The translations under genes were made by a program, and so were the position numbers. From NCBI GenBank assembly GCA_029255365.1, contig JAPFQF010000055.1, forward strand, positions 1 through 33,248: 33,248 nt of DNA, given 5' to 3'. The stretch comes from Candidatus Nitrosopumilus sp. Its GTDB lineage: Archaea > Thermoproteota > Nitrososphaeria > Nitrososphaerales > Nitrosopumilaceae. The notes below the pieces were generated by a model. The model was not told where the DNA came from, ran no database searches, and was given only the letters and a program-made list of their open reading frames with translations. This document shows, piece after piece, positions 23,641 through 31,165 of this stretch (its first letter is position 1; each line of letters opens with the position of its first letter).

Positions 23641-23918
23641 GCGCCTGGTCGTTCTTCAGGTTTTCTGTTATCTTCATTGGTATAATCAATTATTTCCCCT
23701 TCTGGAGACAAAACACCCACAAAGATCTTCTCGTGTTTTTTCAATAATTTTCTGTGATCCAGCATTGACATGTCAAGCTTCATCTCATTCATCACCATGA
23801 TTTGGTATTCTTTCCACTCAGCCCAACATTTGTTACATGTAGGGTATTTTGCTGCGACAACTCCCAGTTCTTCGCCATCAGGAATAGAATTCTTACATTT
23901 TGTGCAGGTGCGACTCAT
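23637..23918 (-). CDS. YggX-like protein with an N-terminal zinc ribbon
   Basis: The 93-residue protein (start MSRTCTKCKN at 23918) has two CxxC pairs, C5/C8 and C28/C31. The second half aligns by eye with bacterial YggX (Fe(2+)-trafficking/oxidative damage protection): CWAEWKEYQIMVMNEMKLDM and DHRKLLKKHEKIF match the YggX pattern WxxWxxxQxMxxNExxLxM...HRKLL. In proteobacteria YggX protects Fe-S proteins. Here the N-terminal part is a probable zinc or iron ribbon instead. A longer reading frame from 24119 adds a non-conserved, unlikely extension overlapping the next gene's promoter. Confidence 0.7.
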   Translation of the reverse strand: MSRTCTKCKNSIPDGEELGVVAAKYPTCNKCWAEWKEYQIMVMNEMKLDMSMLDHRKLLKKHEKIFVGVLSPEGEIIDYTNEDNRKPEERPGA

Positions 23919-23996
23919 AAAAATTAAGAATAATGAACTCCTTTTATCTTTTATTGAATGTAAAGCAATAATAATTATCAAAGAGACGTAAGGGGC

Positions 23997-24206
23997 ATGA
24001 AGATAAAATGCCCAAAATGCAAAGAAAATGCGGAATTGGCAATGGATTACTCTGAAGTAAAATGTGGTTCTTGTGATTTGGATATGAGCTATGGAGAATA
24101 TGTAAAATTTGTGGCCCATAATGAACCAAAATATTCAGATATTTTAGGAGATTATGCAAGCAGCACCGAAGGACAGACGGCAGGTTCTCTGGATGAATGG
24201 GATTAA
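23997..24206 (+). CDS. Small zinc-ribbon protein
   Basis: The 69-residue protein starts MKIKCPKCKENAEL and continues VKCGSCDLDMSYGEYV. The two CxxC pairs form a minimal zinc ribbon, followed by an acidic disordered tail. It is divergent from the YggX-like zinc-ribbon gene. The function is unknown. Compositionally similar proteins act as nucleic-acid-binding or RNA-polymerase-associated factors, but nothing here shows that. Confidence 0.7.
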   Translation: MKIKCPKCKENAELAMDYSEVKCGSCDLDMSYGEYVKFVAHNEPKYSDILGDYASSTEGQTAGSLDEWD

Positions 24207-24266
24207 CAAGATAGTGTAATCATTCATCAGATTAAAATAATTAGCTAAACGTAATTCTATTCATCA

Positions 24267-24905
24267 TTGGAATTCTTATTAGAAAATATTCTCAACATGG
24301 TAGGATTTTTGGTAGGACTTGCAATAGGAATAATGTCACATATTGGATTTAGAAATACAGGAAGTCCAACATTATTTAGATTGTCGATTGCATTTTTCTC
24401 AATTAGTGCAGGGTTTTTTATCATATGGTCCGGATACATGTTGGAAGATTTTGTCACAAAAACAGGAAGCATTGAAAGATGGATTCAGACTTTAGGAATT
24501 GCAATTCAGACAGCAGGGTATTTTTTTATCGCATTTTCACATAGCATAAAATCATTTTTTCCAAAATCCAGTTATTTTAGATCAGTTGGAATAATACCAT
24601 TGTTTCTGGTCTCCTCTGTTCAGCTAGAGCACATTTTCCGATCTGTCTCATTTATTTTGTTAGCATATGGCGCGATCGAAACAATGTTATCGTACTTTGA
24701 AAACAGAAACAAAGGAGCAATTTCAGTTGCTGTAGGATTAGGACTTTTAGCATTGGGGGAATTTGTAGGATGGTACTCATTTGTATTCCCAGAATCAATC
24801 CTATATCCGGTATCAATGATAATCAAAATTGGAGGATTAGTTGCATTATTCATTCCAGTAAGCAAGGTACCATTAACCAAAATGAAATTTGATGATTTAG
24901 AATGA
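24267..24905 (+). CDS. Multi-spanning membrane protein, unknown function
   Basis: The 212-residue protein has about six to seven hydrophobic helices beginning MVGFLVGLAIGIMSHIGF and ending IIKIGGLVALFIPV. The arrangement is regular, with short loops and an acidic C-terminus (KFDDLE). The start may be TTG 24267 or ATG 24297 (MVGFLVGL). Similar multi-spanning proteins are common in Nitrososphaerota near cupredoxin or regulator genes, but no family is recognised. The next gene encodes a winged-helix regulator. Confidence 0.7.
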   Translation: MEFLLENILNMVGFLVGLAIGIMSHIGFRNTGSPTLFRLSIAFFSISAGFFIIWSGYMLEDFVTKTGSIERWIQTLGIAIQTAGYFFIAFSHSIKSFFPKSSYFRSVGIIPLFLVSSVQLEHIFRSVSFILLAYGAIETMLSYFENRNKGAISVAVGLGLLALGEFVGWYSFVFPESILYPVSMIIKIGGLVALFIPVSKVPLTKMKFDDLE

Positions 24906-25025
24906 TTGCCGGTCAGGCTCAAAATTCAGATGAATTTGGAATTTGTCAAATTCTTTTATCTTTTTAGTATATTGAAAAATATCAGCGCTCTCTCATAGAA
25001 ATTTGAATAACCATCAATAGACAAA

Positions 25026-25313
25026 ATGGCCGAATACCGAACACATATGAAAATCATTGGGGACATACTGGCAACAACAAGGGATGACCTGCAAGATGAA
25101 GACGGTGCATCAGTTACTTATCTGATTAGAAAGGCAAACATTTCACATTCCAGAATTTCAACAATACTGAAAACGTTGGTATCACAGGGACTGTTGGAGA
25201 AAGTAGACAATCAAGGTTTCAACAAATATAAAATTAGCCAGCCAGGAAGAGAATTCTTAGAGGCATATTACACATTTACAAACTTTGCAGACAATTTTGG
25301 ATTAAGCATCTAG
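25026..25313 (+). CDS. Winged-helix transcription regulator (HTH_45-like), paralogue 1
   Basis: The 95-residue protein is a single winged helix: RTHMKIIGDILATTRDD, TYLIRKANISHSRISTILKTL with the recognition helix around SHSRIST, then LLEKVDNQGFNKYKISQPGREFL as the wing. It ends FADNFGLSI. It is closely related to the protein at 32162-32443, sharing the start, the 'KAN.SHSR.S' core and the C-terminal 'GLS/EL' end. Single-domain proteins of this kind are abundant in Nitrososphaerota. Targets unknown. Confidence 0.8.
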   Translation: MAEYRTHMKIIGDILATTRDDLQDEDGASVTYLIRKANISHSRISTILKTLVSQGLLEKVDNQGFNKYKISQPGREFLEAYYTFTNFADNFGLSI

Positions 25314-25393
25314 TCATTTGCTTTATCGGATTCATCTAGATTGTCATCAAAATCATCTTCAAAATCATTGTCTTCGTAATCTTCAGACGACAT
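25310..25393 (-). CDS. Candidate 27-residue acidic microprotein
   Basis: Antisense to the wHTH 3' end, a short frame encodes MSSEDYEDNDFEDDF, then DDNLDESDKAND. More than half of the residues are acidic. It has an ATG start at 25393 and its stop overlaps the end of the regulator gene. It is too short for reliable gene-finding, and coding status rests only on the coherent composition and position. Conservation in related genomes would decide. Confidence 0.35.
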   Translation of the reverse strand: MSSEDYEDNDFEDDFDDNLDESDKAND

Positions 25394-25471
25394 ACTTTCC
25401 AAAGTAGGTATGAACTGTTAAAAATGTACTCAAATGTAAATGATAATTAAAGAAAAAAACAAGGAAAAGTA

Positions 25472-26068
25472 TTGAAAGTGAGTTGTGACAAGGAAGGGAT
25501 TGAGAATGCCTCTAAAATAATCAGCCAGGGAGGAATTGTAATTTTTCCAACAGATACTGTTTATGGCATAGGATGTGATCCGTACAATAAAGAGGCAGTA
25601 GAAAAAATCTACAAAATAAAATCCAGAGACATTATAAAATCGGTTCCGATTTTAACATATTCTACAGAGGCAGCTGAAAGAATAGCCCAGTTTGATCAAC
25701 TTGCTAAAAAAATTGTTAAGAAGTTTTGGCCCGGTCCACTAACATTAATTCTAAAAGTTACAGATCAAAAAATGAAAAAATCCCTGAATCTAGAAAACAA
25801 AATTGCCGTCAGAGTTCCCAATCACAGATGCACGTTAGAATTATTAAAAAAATGCAATTATCTTGTTGGTACTAGTGCAAACATTTCTGGAGATCTGCCA
25901 CATACAAATCCAGAAGAATGTTTGGAAAAAATGCAAAATTACGATATTTTTGTGGACGGTGGCATAATTACAAGTAATGGAGAATCGACAATCATTGAAA
26001 TAGAAAATGAAGAAATCAAAATTATCCGGGAAGGTTCTTTAACTAAAGAAGAAATTTTACAATCATGA
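25472..26068 (+). CDS. L-threonylcarbamoyladenylate synthase (Sua5/YrdC family)
   Basis: It makes threonylcarbamoyl-AMP from threonine, bicarbonate and ATP, the activated intermediate of tRNA t6A37. The 198 residues are a single YrdC-type domain without the C-terminal Sua5 extension. Seen are IVIFPTDTVYGIGCD, KIKSRDIIKSVPI (catalytic KxR), FWPGPLTLIL, IAVRVPNH and LVGTSANISG. The start is TTG at 25472. It overlaps the Tan1 gene by 4 bases. The product is consumed by KEOPS, whose subunit Cgi121 is encoded next door. Confidence 0.92.
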   Translation: MKVSCDKEGIENASKIISQGGIVIFPTDTVYGIGCDPYNKEAVEKIYKIKSRDIIKSVPILTYSTEAAERIAQFDQLAKKIVKKFWPGPLTLILKVTDQKMKKSLNLENKIAVRVPNHRCTLELLKKCNYLVGTSANISGDLPHTNPEECLEKMQNYDIFVDGGIITSNGESTIIEIENEEIKIIREGSLTKEEILQS

Positions 26069-26586
26069 ACCTCATAATTACTTGTCCCAGGCATTTTGAA
26101 CCAGAAACGGAGGGGGAATTAATCGACATTTTGGAAGAACTTGGAGATTCTGATGCCAAAATTACAATCACAAACATGTCAGGAATTCTAACAGCAGAAA
26201 CAAAACTTGATCCAATAGAAACTGTAAGGAAAATCAAAGAAATGCTTCTTGATGAACCATGGAGTGTCAGATATTGTAAAAGGATCATACCGATACAAAA
26301 AGTCATTGAATCAAAAATTGAAGAAATAGAAAAAAGTGTAGAAGAGATGTCCAATCAAATTTTAGATGAGGAAACATATAGAATATCAGTTGAAAAAAGA
26401 AATTCAGAGTTATCAAGTAAAGAGATAATCACAAAAATAGCAAATAAAATAAAAAACAAAGTATCACTTGAATTTCCAGATAAAGTTCTATTGATTGAAA
26501 TCCTAGGCAATAAAACAGGAGTGTCTATTCTAAAAAAATCAGACATACTAAGTACAGAAAAGACAAAACGAAGTATGTCAGAGTAA
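26065..26586 (+). CDS. THUMP-domain protein, Tan1-like tRNA acetylation adaptor
   Basis: The 173 residues open NLIITCPRHFEPETEGELIDIL and include LDEPWSVRYCKRIIPIQKVIE. The later portion (TYRISVEKRNSELSSKEIITKIANKI, with VSLEFPDKVLLIEILG) is the THUMP RNA-binding fold. In yeast Tan1 and human THUMPD1, this domain helps make ac4C on tRNA. It is coupled to Sua5 (4-base overlap) and convergent with the Cgi121 fusion (9-base overlap). Whether it works with a Kre33/TmcA acetyltransferase in this organism cannot be told from the window. Confidence 0.85.
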   Translation: MNLIITCPRHFEPETEGELIDILEELGDSDAKITITNMSGILTAETKLDPIETVRKIKEMLLDEPWSVRYCKRIIPIQKVIESKIEEIEKSVEEMSNQILDEETYRISVEKRNSELSSKEIITKIANKIKNKVSLEFPDKVLLIEILGNKTGVSILKKSDILSTEKTKRSMSE

Positions 26587-27351
26587 TACTGCAGCTTTCT
26601 CAATCAACAGATCAGCCAGAGGGTTTTTGGAACAGATCGAATCAGTGTGCCTCTTTGTTATTTTGAAATGTTTTTTTAAATACATCTCATTGTTTTTCGA
26701 GAAGATATTTGTAGAAATTGGAAGCAATTCAAGGTACAGGGAGTGTAGGGTTTTTCTATTTCCCATAGCAATGATGAAAAAATTAATTCCAGATTTTATT
26801 CCAACTGTACTTATCGCATCGGAAATTTGTTTAGTTAAAGCAAATCTCATCAAAATGTCAGTTTCAAGTTTATTTGAAAGCAAAATATTATTTTTTTGCG
26901 ATTCAATTGATAGCGAAATAATTTTTTTCAAATGGTAGTTATTTAAAACAAAATCACACGATACAGCCTGAAGTGCCAGTCCAGGATATTTTTTTCTGAG
27001 ATCGTCAATAAATTTTACATCGATTGACTTTTGACCTTTAATCTCTAGGATTTGTATTATTTTTTTAGAATATTCAAAAGTAATTTTTTTGGACAAACCG
27101 CCATGAATGACAGGGATTATACTTACAACATCATTGTCTTTTATTTCTGTTAATTTTCCATCCATGGCAGAGGAATCAGCCCCGTTGACTGCGATTAAAA
27201 CATTGTCAGTATCAAGTTTAGGAGTATCCAGAGGTTTTAGTTCCAAGAGCAAAGCGATTAGTTCTTGAATTGTTACATTTGACTTGTCAATTTTTAAAAG
27301 TTCAATTGGAAAAGACTTTTTCGCACCGCCGACAAATTTTACAGTAAACAT
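26578..27351 (-). CDS. Ubiquitin-like (MoaD/Urm1) domain fused to KEOPS subunit Cgi121
   Basis: Residues 1-85 are a beta-grasp domain: MFTVKFVGGAKKSFPIEL, VTIQELIALLLEL, VLIAVNGADSS, then DVVSIIPVIHGG with G84-G85. This is the MoaD/ThiS/Urm1 pattern, but the diglycine is internal and is followed by LSKK. Residues from about 120 to 257 match Cgi121 (the small KEOPS subunit that helps bind tRNA): AVSCDFVLNNYHLKKIISLS, ILLSNKLETDILMRFALTKQ, ISDAISTVGIKSGINFFIIA, and LADLLIEKAAVLL at the end. The segment 85-120 (KKITFEYSKKIIQILE) is a linker or KEOPS N-terminal strand. It starts with ATG at 27351. The fusion links sulfur-carrier-type ubiquitin proteins with t6A synthesis. Confidence 0.8.
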   Translation of the reverse strand: MFTVKFVGGAKKSFPIELLKIDKSNVTIQELIALLLELKPLDTPKLDTDNVLIAVNGADSSAMDGKLTEIKDNDVVSIIPVIHGGLSKKITFEYSKKIIQILEIKGQKSIDVKFIDDLRKKYPGLALQAVSCDFVLNNYHLKKIISLSIESQKNNILLSNKLETDILMRFALTKQISDAISTVGIKSGINFFIIAMGNRKTLHSLYLELLPISTNIFSKNNEMYLKKHFKITKRHTDSICSKNPLADLLIEKAAVLL

Positions 27352-27389
27352 ATCTATCTAATTAAAATTGAGAAATGGTATTTAATTTA

Positions 27390-27704
27390 TTATTCAGTTT
27401 CGTCTTCGGCAGTTTCGTCCTCGTCTTCAGCAGTTTCGTCCTCGTCTTGACCAAGTTCTACTTCAGATCGTTTTTCAAATTGTTGTTCAGATTTTGATGC
27501 TTCAATTCGGGCTTGTTTCTCTTTGGCCTCGCGGATTTCTTTTTTAATGAATTTTGTGATATAGCCCGCAATTTTATTTTTCAAGCTTTTAGAACGCACA
27601 ATTGAAACTTCGTTCAGGGCTTTTTTATTATCGGTAAAATCTGAACCAAATTTTGCTTTGTGATCTACAAGAACTTCATATGAAAGTCGCTTTATTCTAT
27701 CCAC
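27390..27704 (-). CDS. 30S ribosomal protein S17e with acidic repeat tail
   Basis: The 104 residues begin MDRIKRLSYEVLVDHKAKFG and continue NKKALNEVSIVRSKSLKNKIAGYIT. This is the S17e core, normally about 60-70 residues. A lysine-rich helix and an acidic tail with repeated EDEDETA units follow (about 85-104). The tail probably lies outside the fold. Its DNA shows an imperfect repeat of gtttcgtcctcgtcttcagc. The start is GTG at 27704. Acidic extensions are a known trait of some archaeal ribosomal proteins. The role of this one is unknown. Confidence 0.85.
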   Translation of the reverse strand: MDRIKRLSYEVLVDHKAKFGSDFTDNKKALNEVSIVRSKSLKNKIAGYITKFIKKEIREAKEKQARIEASKSEQQFEKRSEVELGQDEDETAEDEDETAEDETE

Positions 27705-27736
27705 TATGCGTCTAAAACAAGGGGGGTATTTTATAC

Positions 27737-28492
27737 CTATATTCCAAGATATGAATTTGAATTCATTTCTAGCAAATATGCCATTTCATCAAAAGATTTA
27801 CCCAAAATTTTCGAAGCACAAAAAATTACACTGGGGATAAAGCTGACTTGCCCAGACTTCATTTCAAAACATCTGGAAAATCTCACCGGACCGTCAGTTT
27901 CAACAAGGATTTGGGATTCGTCAGTTTTAGACAATAAAGTTTGCTTGTCATTTGCATAGATTGCTACAGGCCCATAGGATACAAAAAATCCCATATCCAT
28001 TGCTTTTTGAAGTTGTTTTTTGCTTCCATCAAACCAATGTAACAGCGCATGTTTTGTATCATATGAAGTCATGATTTCAAAAACATCGTCAAGGCTTTTT
28101 CTTGAATGGATGGATACGGGTTTGTTGAATTTTTCTGCAAAGGATAACAGCGTTTCAAATACTTTATTTTGCTTTTTTGCATCTTCATCTTGTTTAACAT
28201 ATGTGGGATCCAATCCAATTTCCCCTATTCCAGAAATATGTTCGTGGTGTTCTTCAATCAGTTTAGAAATATTTTCAAGTTCTTCATTTGCACATTCAGG
28301 GTGAATTCCGATAAAAGGCAGTATCAAATTACTTTTTTTTGCAAGTTCCAAAGTTTGTAACGAGTTATCGTAATTCATGGAAACGCAGCACGCTTTGATT
28401 TTCAAACATTCCATTTGCTTCAAGATAAATTCCATGTCAGAAACATATTCAGGATCTGACAAGTGTACATGAGAATCAAAATACCACGTCAT
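27737..28492 (-). CDS. TatD-family metal-dependent deoxyribonuclease
   Basis: The 251-residue metal-dependent amidohydrolase-fold protein shows the metal ligands FDSHVHLSD (H8, H10), IGEIGLDPTYV, SIHSRKSLDDVFEIM, LLHWFDGSK and LVETDGPV. TatD enzymes are exo-/endonucleases linked to DNA repair and turnover. An upstream GTG at 28555 would add 21 residues. The ATG at 28492 is preferred because it sits just before the conserved opening, with a TATA-like tttata upstream. It is divergent from the histone gene. Confidence 0.88.
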   Translation of the reverse strand: MTWYFDSHVHLSDPEYVSDMEFILKQMECLKIKACCVSMNYDNSLQTLELAKKSNLILPFIGIHPECANEELENISKLIEEHHEHISGIGEIGLDPTYVKQDEDAKKQNKVFETLLSFAEKFNKPVSIHSRKSLDDVFEIMTSYDTKHALLHWFDGSKKQLQKAMDMGFFVSYGPVAIYANDKQTLLSKTDESQILVETDGPVRFSRCFEMKSGQVSFIPSVIFCASKILGKSFDEMAYLLEMNSNSYLGI

Positions 28493-28588
28493 TTCTTTGT
28501 CAATTGTTGAAATAGTCTGTATAAATCGATTCCTTAGTGATATTTTTTCACTCACTATCTTTTTTCGGAAAAAATTAAAAGAAAATCC

Positions 28589-28810
28589 ATGAAATCATCG
28601 GAATTGGGGCTATCTGCAATGTATAGAATTCTAAAAAAGGCAGGTGCAGAGAGAGTGAGCGACGAATCAGCAGATGAGCTGAGAAGAGTGGTTGAAGAGA
28701 TTGCAGACAGTATTGCTAAAAGTGCAGTCGACATGGCGTCCCATGCGAGTAGAAAAACGGTTAAAGGTGAGGATGTGAAGCTGGCTTCAAAATCATTTAA
28801 CAAATTCTAA
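28589..28810 (+). CDS. Archaeal histone (HMfB-like)
   Basis: The 73-residue protein is a single histone fold without tails: [55 protein letters not shown]. It dimerises and wraps DNA in hypernucleosome-like polymers. Marks are the RVSDES entry, the long central helix and the final [10 protein letters not shown] loop-helix. It is divergent from tatD, and tRNA-Cys follows 39 bases downstream on the same strand. Confidence 0.93.
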   Translation: MKSSELGLSAMYRILKKAGAERVSDESADELRRVVEEIADSIAKSAVDMASHASRKTVKGEDVKLASKSFNKF

Positions 28811-28849
28811 TCTAAAGAGTTTAATTATTCATTTTGTGTTTTTTAAAAT

Positions 28850-28920
28850 GGTACTCTGGCAGAACGGTTATGCGTGAGCCTGCAAAGCTTATACAAGGGG
28901 GTTCGACTCCCTCGGGTACC
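28850..28920 (+). tRNA. tRNA-Cys (GCA)
   Basis: A full 71-base cloverleaf: acceptor GGTACTC pairs with GGGTACC, a three-pair D stem (GCA/TGC), anticodon stem TGAGC/GCTTA with loop CTGCAAA (anticodon GCA), T-arm GGGGG-TTCGACT-CCCTC. No intron and no encoded CCA. An AT-rich box near 28820-28827 lies at archaeal promoter distance. The cupredoxin gene's stop codon, on the other strand, begins directly after it. Confidence 0.9.
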
Positions 28921-29331
28921 TTATTCTACTATCACTTGGCCCTTCATCCAAGGATGAAGCGTACAAAAAAAATCATAGGTGCCTTTTTCATCAAAATCCA
29001 CAGTAAACGACTCATACGGATCTAAATGCCCGCTATCAAATAATTCAGAAGGTTCGCCGTAAAATCCTGAAGTCACACTGTGAAATGCAGAATCTTCATT
29101 CACCCAGGTAACTCGATTCCCTGAATCGATGACAATTGCAGATGGTATGTAACATCTGTCAATCTCTTCACATCCAGGGCGAGAAGATTTTGTAGGCATG
29201 ATGATATCGCCTTTAACAACCACTTCAGATTCTTCAGAGTTTTTACCAATAGAAGAATCAGAAACAATCAAACCAATCATCACAATCACAGCAACTGCAA
29301 TAATTCCAGCCATTGTTATTTTTTTTATCAA
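28921..29331 (-). CDS. Membrane-anchored cupredoxin (plastocyanin-like)
   Basis: The 136 residues start with an N-terminal anchor (ITMAGIIAVAVIVMIGLIV, 5-23), a short linker, and a blue-copper domain with ligands H84 (AFHSV), C123, H126 and M129 (FFCTLHPWMKG). Two more cysteines (C54, C60) could form a disulfide. Proteins of this type are abundant in ammonia-oxidising archaea, where they are thought to carry electrons between copper enzymes. Which partner this one serves is unknown. The stop lies flush against tRNA-Cys. Confidence 0.9.
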   Translation of the reverse strand: MIKKITMAGIIAVAVIVMIGLIVSDSSIGKNSEESEVVVKGDIIMPTKSSRPGCEEIDRCYIPSAIVIDSGNRVTWVNEDSAFHSVTSGFYGEPSELFDSGHLDPYESFTVDFDEKGTYDFFCTLHPWMKGQVIVE

Positions 29332-29378
29332 ATCACGTCATTTCCTTTTCAGAGTTATTACATAGTTACCCAATTCTC

Positions 29379-29390
29379 TAAATATATAAC
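29379..29390 (+). promoter_or_regulatory. TATA box before the AIPR gene
   Basis: The sequence taaatatataac is centred about 23 bases before the TTG at 29407, close to the spacing of a leaderless archaeal promoter. It supports TTG as the start codon. Confidence 0.5.
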
Positions 29391-29406
29391 ATACTAGAAG
29401 ACATAA

Positions 29407-31158
29407 TTGTCTAAAAACGGAAATGGGTTATTGGAATACATACCTGGCTCACACGCATTGCTAGTTCAAAAAAATTCCAGTCTGCCTCTAGAAGGATTTG
29501 CAGAAAACATCCAGGAAAGCATCCATGAATATGCAGAAAATTCCAAAAACGAAGTGGAGAAAGGAAACAATTTTCTTCAGTGGATTTTAACAAGGGTTTT
29601 TGAGGCTACTGAAGACGATGCAGCGGATGCAATTGTGGACGGAGCAAATGATCTTGGGATTGATGCCTATCTTCCTGTAGATTTTTCAGACAACACCATC
29701 AGATTATTTCAATCAAAATACGGAACATCGCACTCTCTGGAAGCTATTGCAAAATTCAAAGAAGACGCGCAAAGATTGCTTGCAAAAGATGTGGTGAAAA
29801 TGAGGCCCGAACTTGCACAACTTGTCACAAAAATCAAAGAAAAAAATCTAAAAATAAAATGCTGTTATGTAACAGATCAAAATGTGGACTATACAGATGA
29901 TCTGGTAGAAATCATCGACCAAAAAGTGATAATTCAAAAATTATGGGATAGGATAAAAAAACCAGCGGCGGGAAAAAAGTCGTCTATAAAATTAGAAAGG
30001 ATGCTAAGGCATGAAAATACCATTCTGGGAATTTTGAAGTTACGTGAACTGACTGAATTTGTAAGTAAGAATAAAGACTATGTCTTTGAATCCAATATCA
30101 GGCAATGGATGCAGTTTAAGACTACGGTCAACAAAGGATTACGAGAAACATTGCAAAGTAATCCAAGCAAATTTTTCTTTTACAACAATGGAATAACAAT
30201 TGTAGTCAGTGATTTTGCAGAATTAGGCGAGAATGTGATTGAACTTCATGCTCCTCAAATTGTCAACGGGGCACAAACATCAAACTCCATTCTTGATCAT
30301 TCAAAGAGAACAAAAAATATGGATGGTTCAATGACGGTTACAATAATCAAAGCAGACGATGAGCAAGAACAAAATAACATTACAAAATATAGAAATTCCC
30401 AAAACTCAGTTAGAGGAAAAGATCTAGTTTCATTAATGGATTTTCATAAATCGGTGAAATCACAGTTGAAAAATTGTGGTTATTTTTACGAGATTCAAGC
30501 AGGTTCTTTCGATACAAAATCTAAATCAAAGCAATCTGAGTATGACGGGGATGCAATATACAACAATTATCTTCCAGACAATCATAAGAAAGTCATTGTT
30601 GCAAAAGATGCAATACAAGCACTAGTTGCAGGAATCGAGCAAAGACCTACAGAAGCATATAGTTCACCTGCCCAATTTCTTCCAAGAGGAAGCAAGTATG
30701 ACGACATATTCAATGAGAATCTCAAAGATGATTACAGGATTCTGCTTTACCCGTACCTTGTGAAAGAATTTGCAAAAAAATCATTAAAATATGGAAAGCA
30801 GGGAGGCCATAAAACAAAAAGATATGCAACGTTATTTTATGTTGCAGTATATTTCAGAATACTTCATAAAAAAATTCTCGAATCAAAGGGTGACTTTAAA
30901 GGGGATGTAAGAAAATTGGAACCTATTTTCCGTAGTTTCAAACTCAATTCTAGAATTTTAAAGATTGCAGATGTAGTCGTAACCAAATTTCTTGAAGATA
31001 CGGCAGTTGATGATGAGATTGAATTAGCAAATACCAAGCACAATTTCTTCTCTCAACATGTTTGGAATGATGCAATGCTTCGGGTGGTTGATAAAAAAAT
31101 AAGACAGGAAGAAGATGAAATTCTAACATTGAAAAAAATCACAAGCAGTTTATTTTAA
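29407..31158 (+). CDS. AIPR-family protein with N-terminal nuclease-like domain
   Basis: The 583-residue protein has an N-terminal restriction-endonuclease-like segment: EATEDDAADAIVDGANDLGI, then DAYLPVD and IRLFQSKYG. The GIDA...QSK arrangement (D86, Q102, K104) is the PD-(D/E)xK pattern. The AIPR domain follows, with FFFYNNGITIV (256-266), QIVNGAQTSNSI (284-295) and ITKYRNSQNSV (325-335). AIPR (abortive phage resistance) proteins are defence-linked. No other defence gene is adjacent and there is no sign of transfer. The start is TTG at 29407. A strong hairpin lies just after the stop. Confidence 0.82.
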   Translation: MSKNGNGLLEYIPGSHALLVQKNSSLPLEGFAENIQESIHEYAENSKNEVEKGNNFLQWILTRVFEATEDDAADAIVDGANDLGIDAYLPVDFSDNTIRLFQSKYGTSHSLEAIAKFKEDAQRLLAKDVVKMRPELAQLVTKIKEKNLKIKCCYVTDQNVDYTDDLVEIIDQKVIIQKLWDRIKKPAAGKKSSIKLERMLRHENTILGILKLRELTEFVSKNKDYVFESNIRQWMQFKTTVNKGLRETLQSNPSKFFFYNNGITIVVSDFAELGENVIELHAPQIVNGAQTSNSILDHSKRTKNMDGSMTVTIIKADDEQEQNNITKYRNSQNSVRGKDLVSLMDFHKSVKSQLKNCGYFYEIQAGSFDTKSKSKQSEYDGDAIYNNYLPDNHKKVIVAKDAIQALVAGIEQRPTEAYSSPAQFLPRGSKYDDIFNENLKDDYRILLYPYLVKEFAKKSLKYGKQGGHKTKRYATLFYVAVYFRILHKKILESKGDFKGDVRKLEPIFRSFKLNSRILKIADVVVTKFLEDTAVDDEIELANTKHNFFSQHVWNDAMLRVVDKKIRQEEDEILTLKKITSSLF

Positions 31159-31165
31159 TTTCAAA

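Noticed and set aside
23919-24119. N-terminal extension of the YggX-like gene
   Set aside because: The added residues overlap the divergent zinc-ribbon gene and lack conserved character. MSRTCTKC at 23918 is the natural start.
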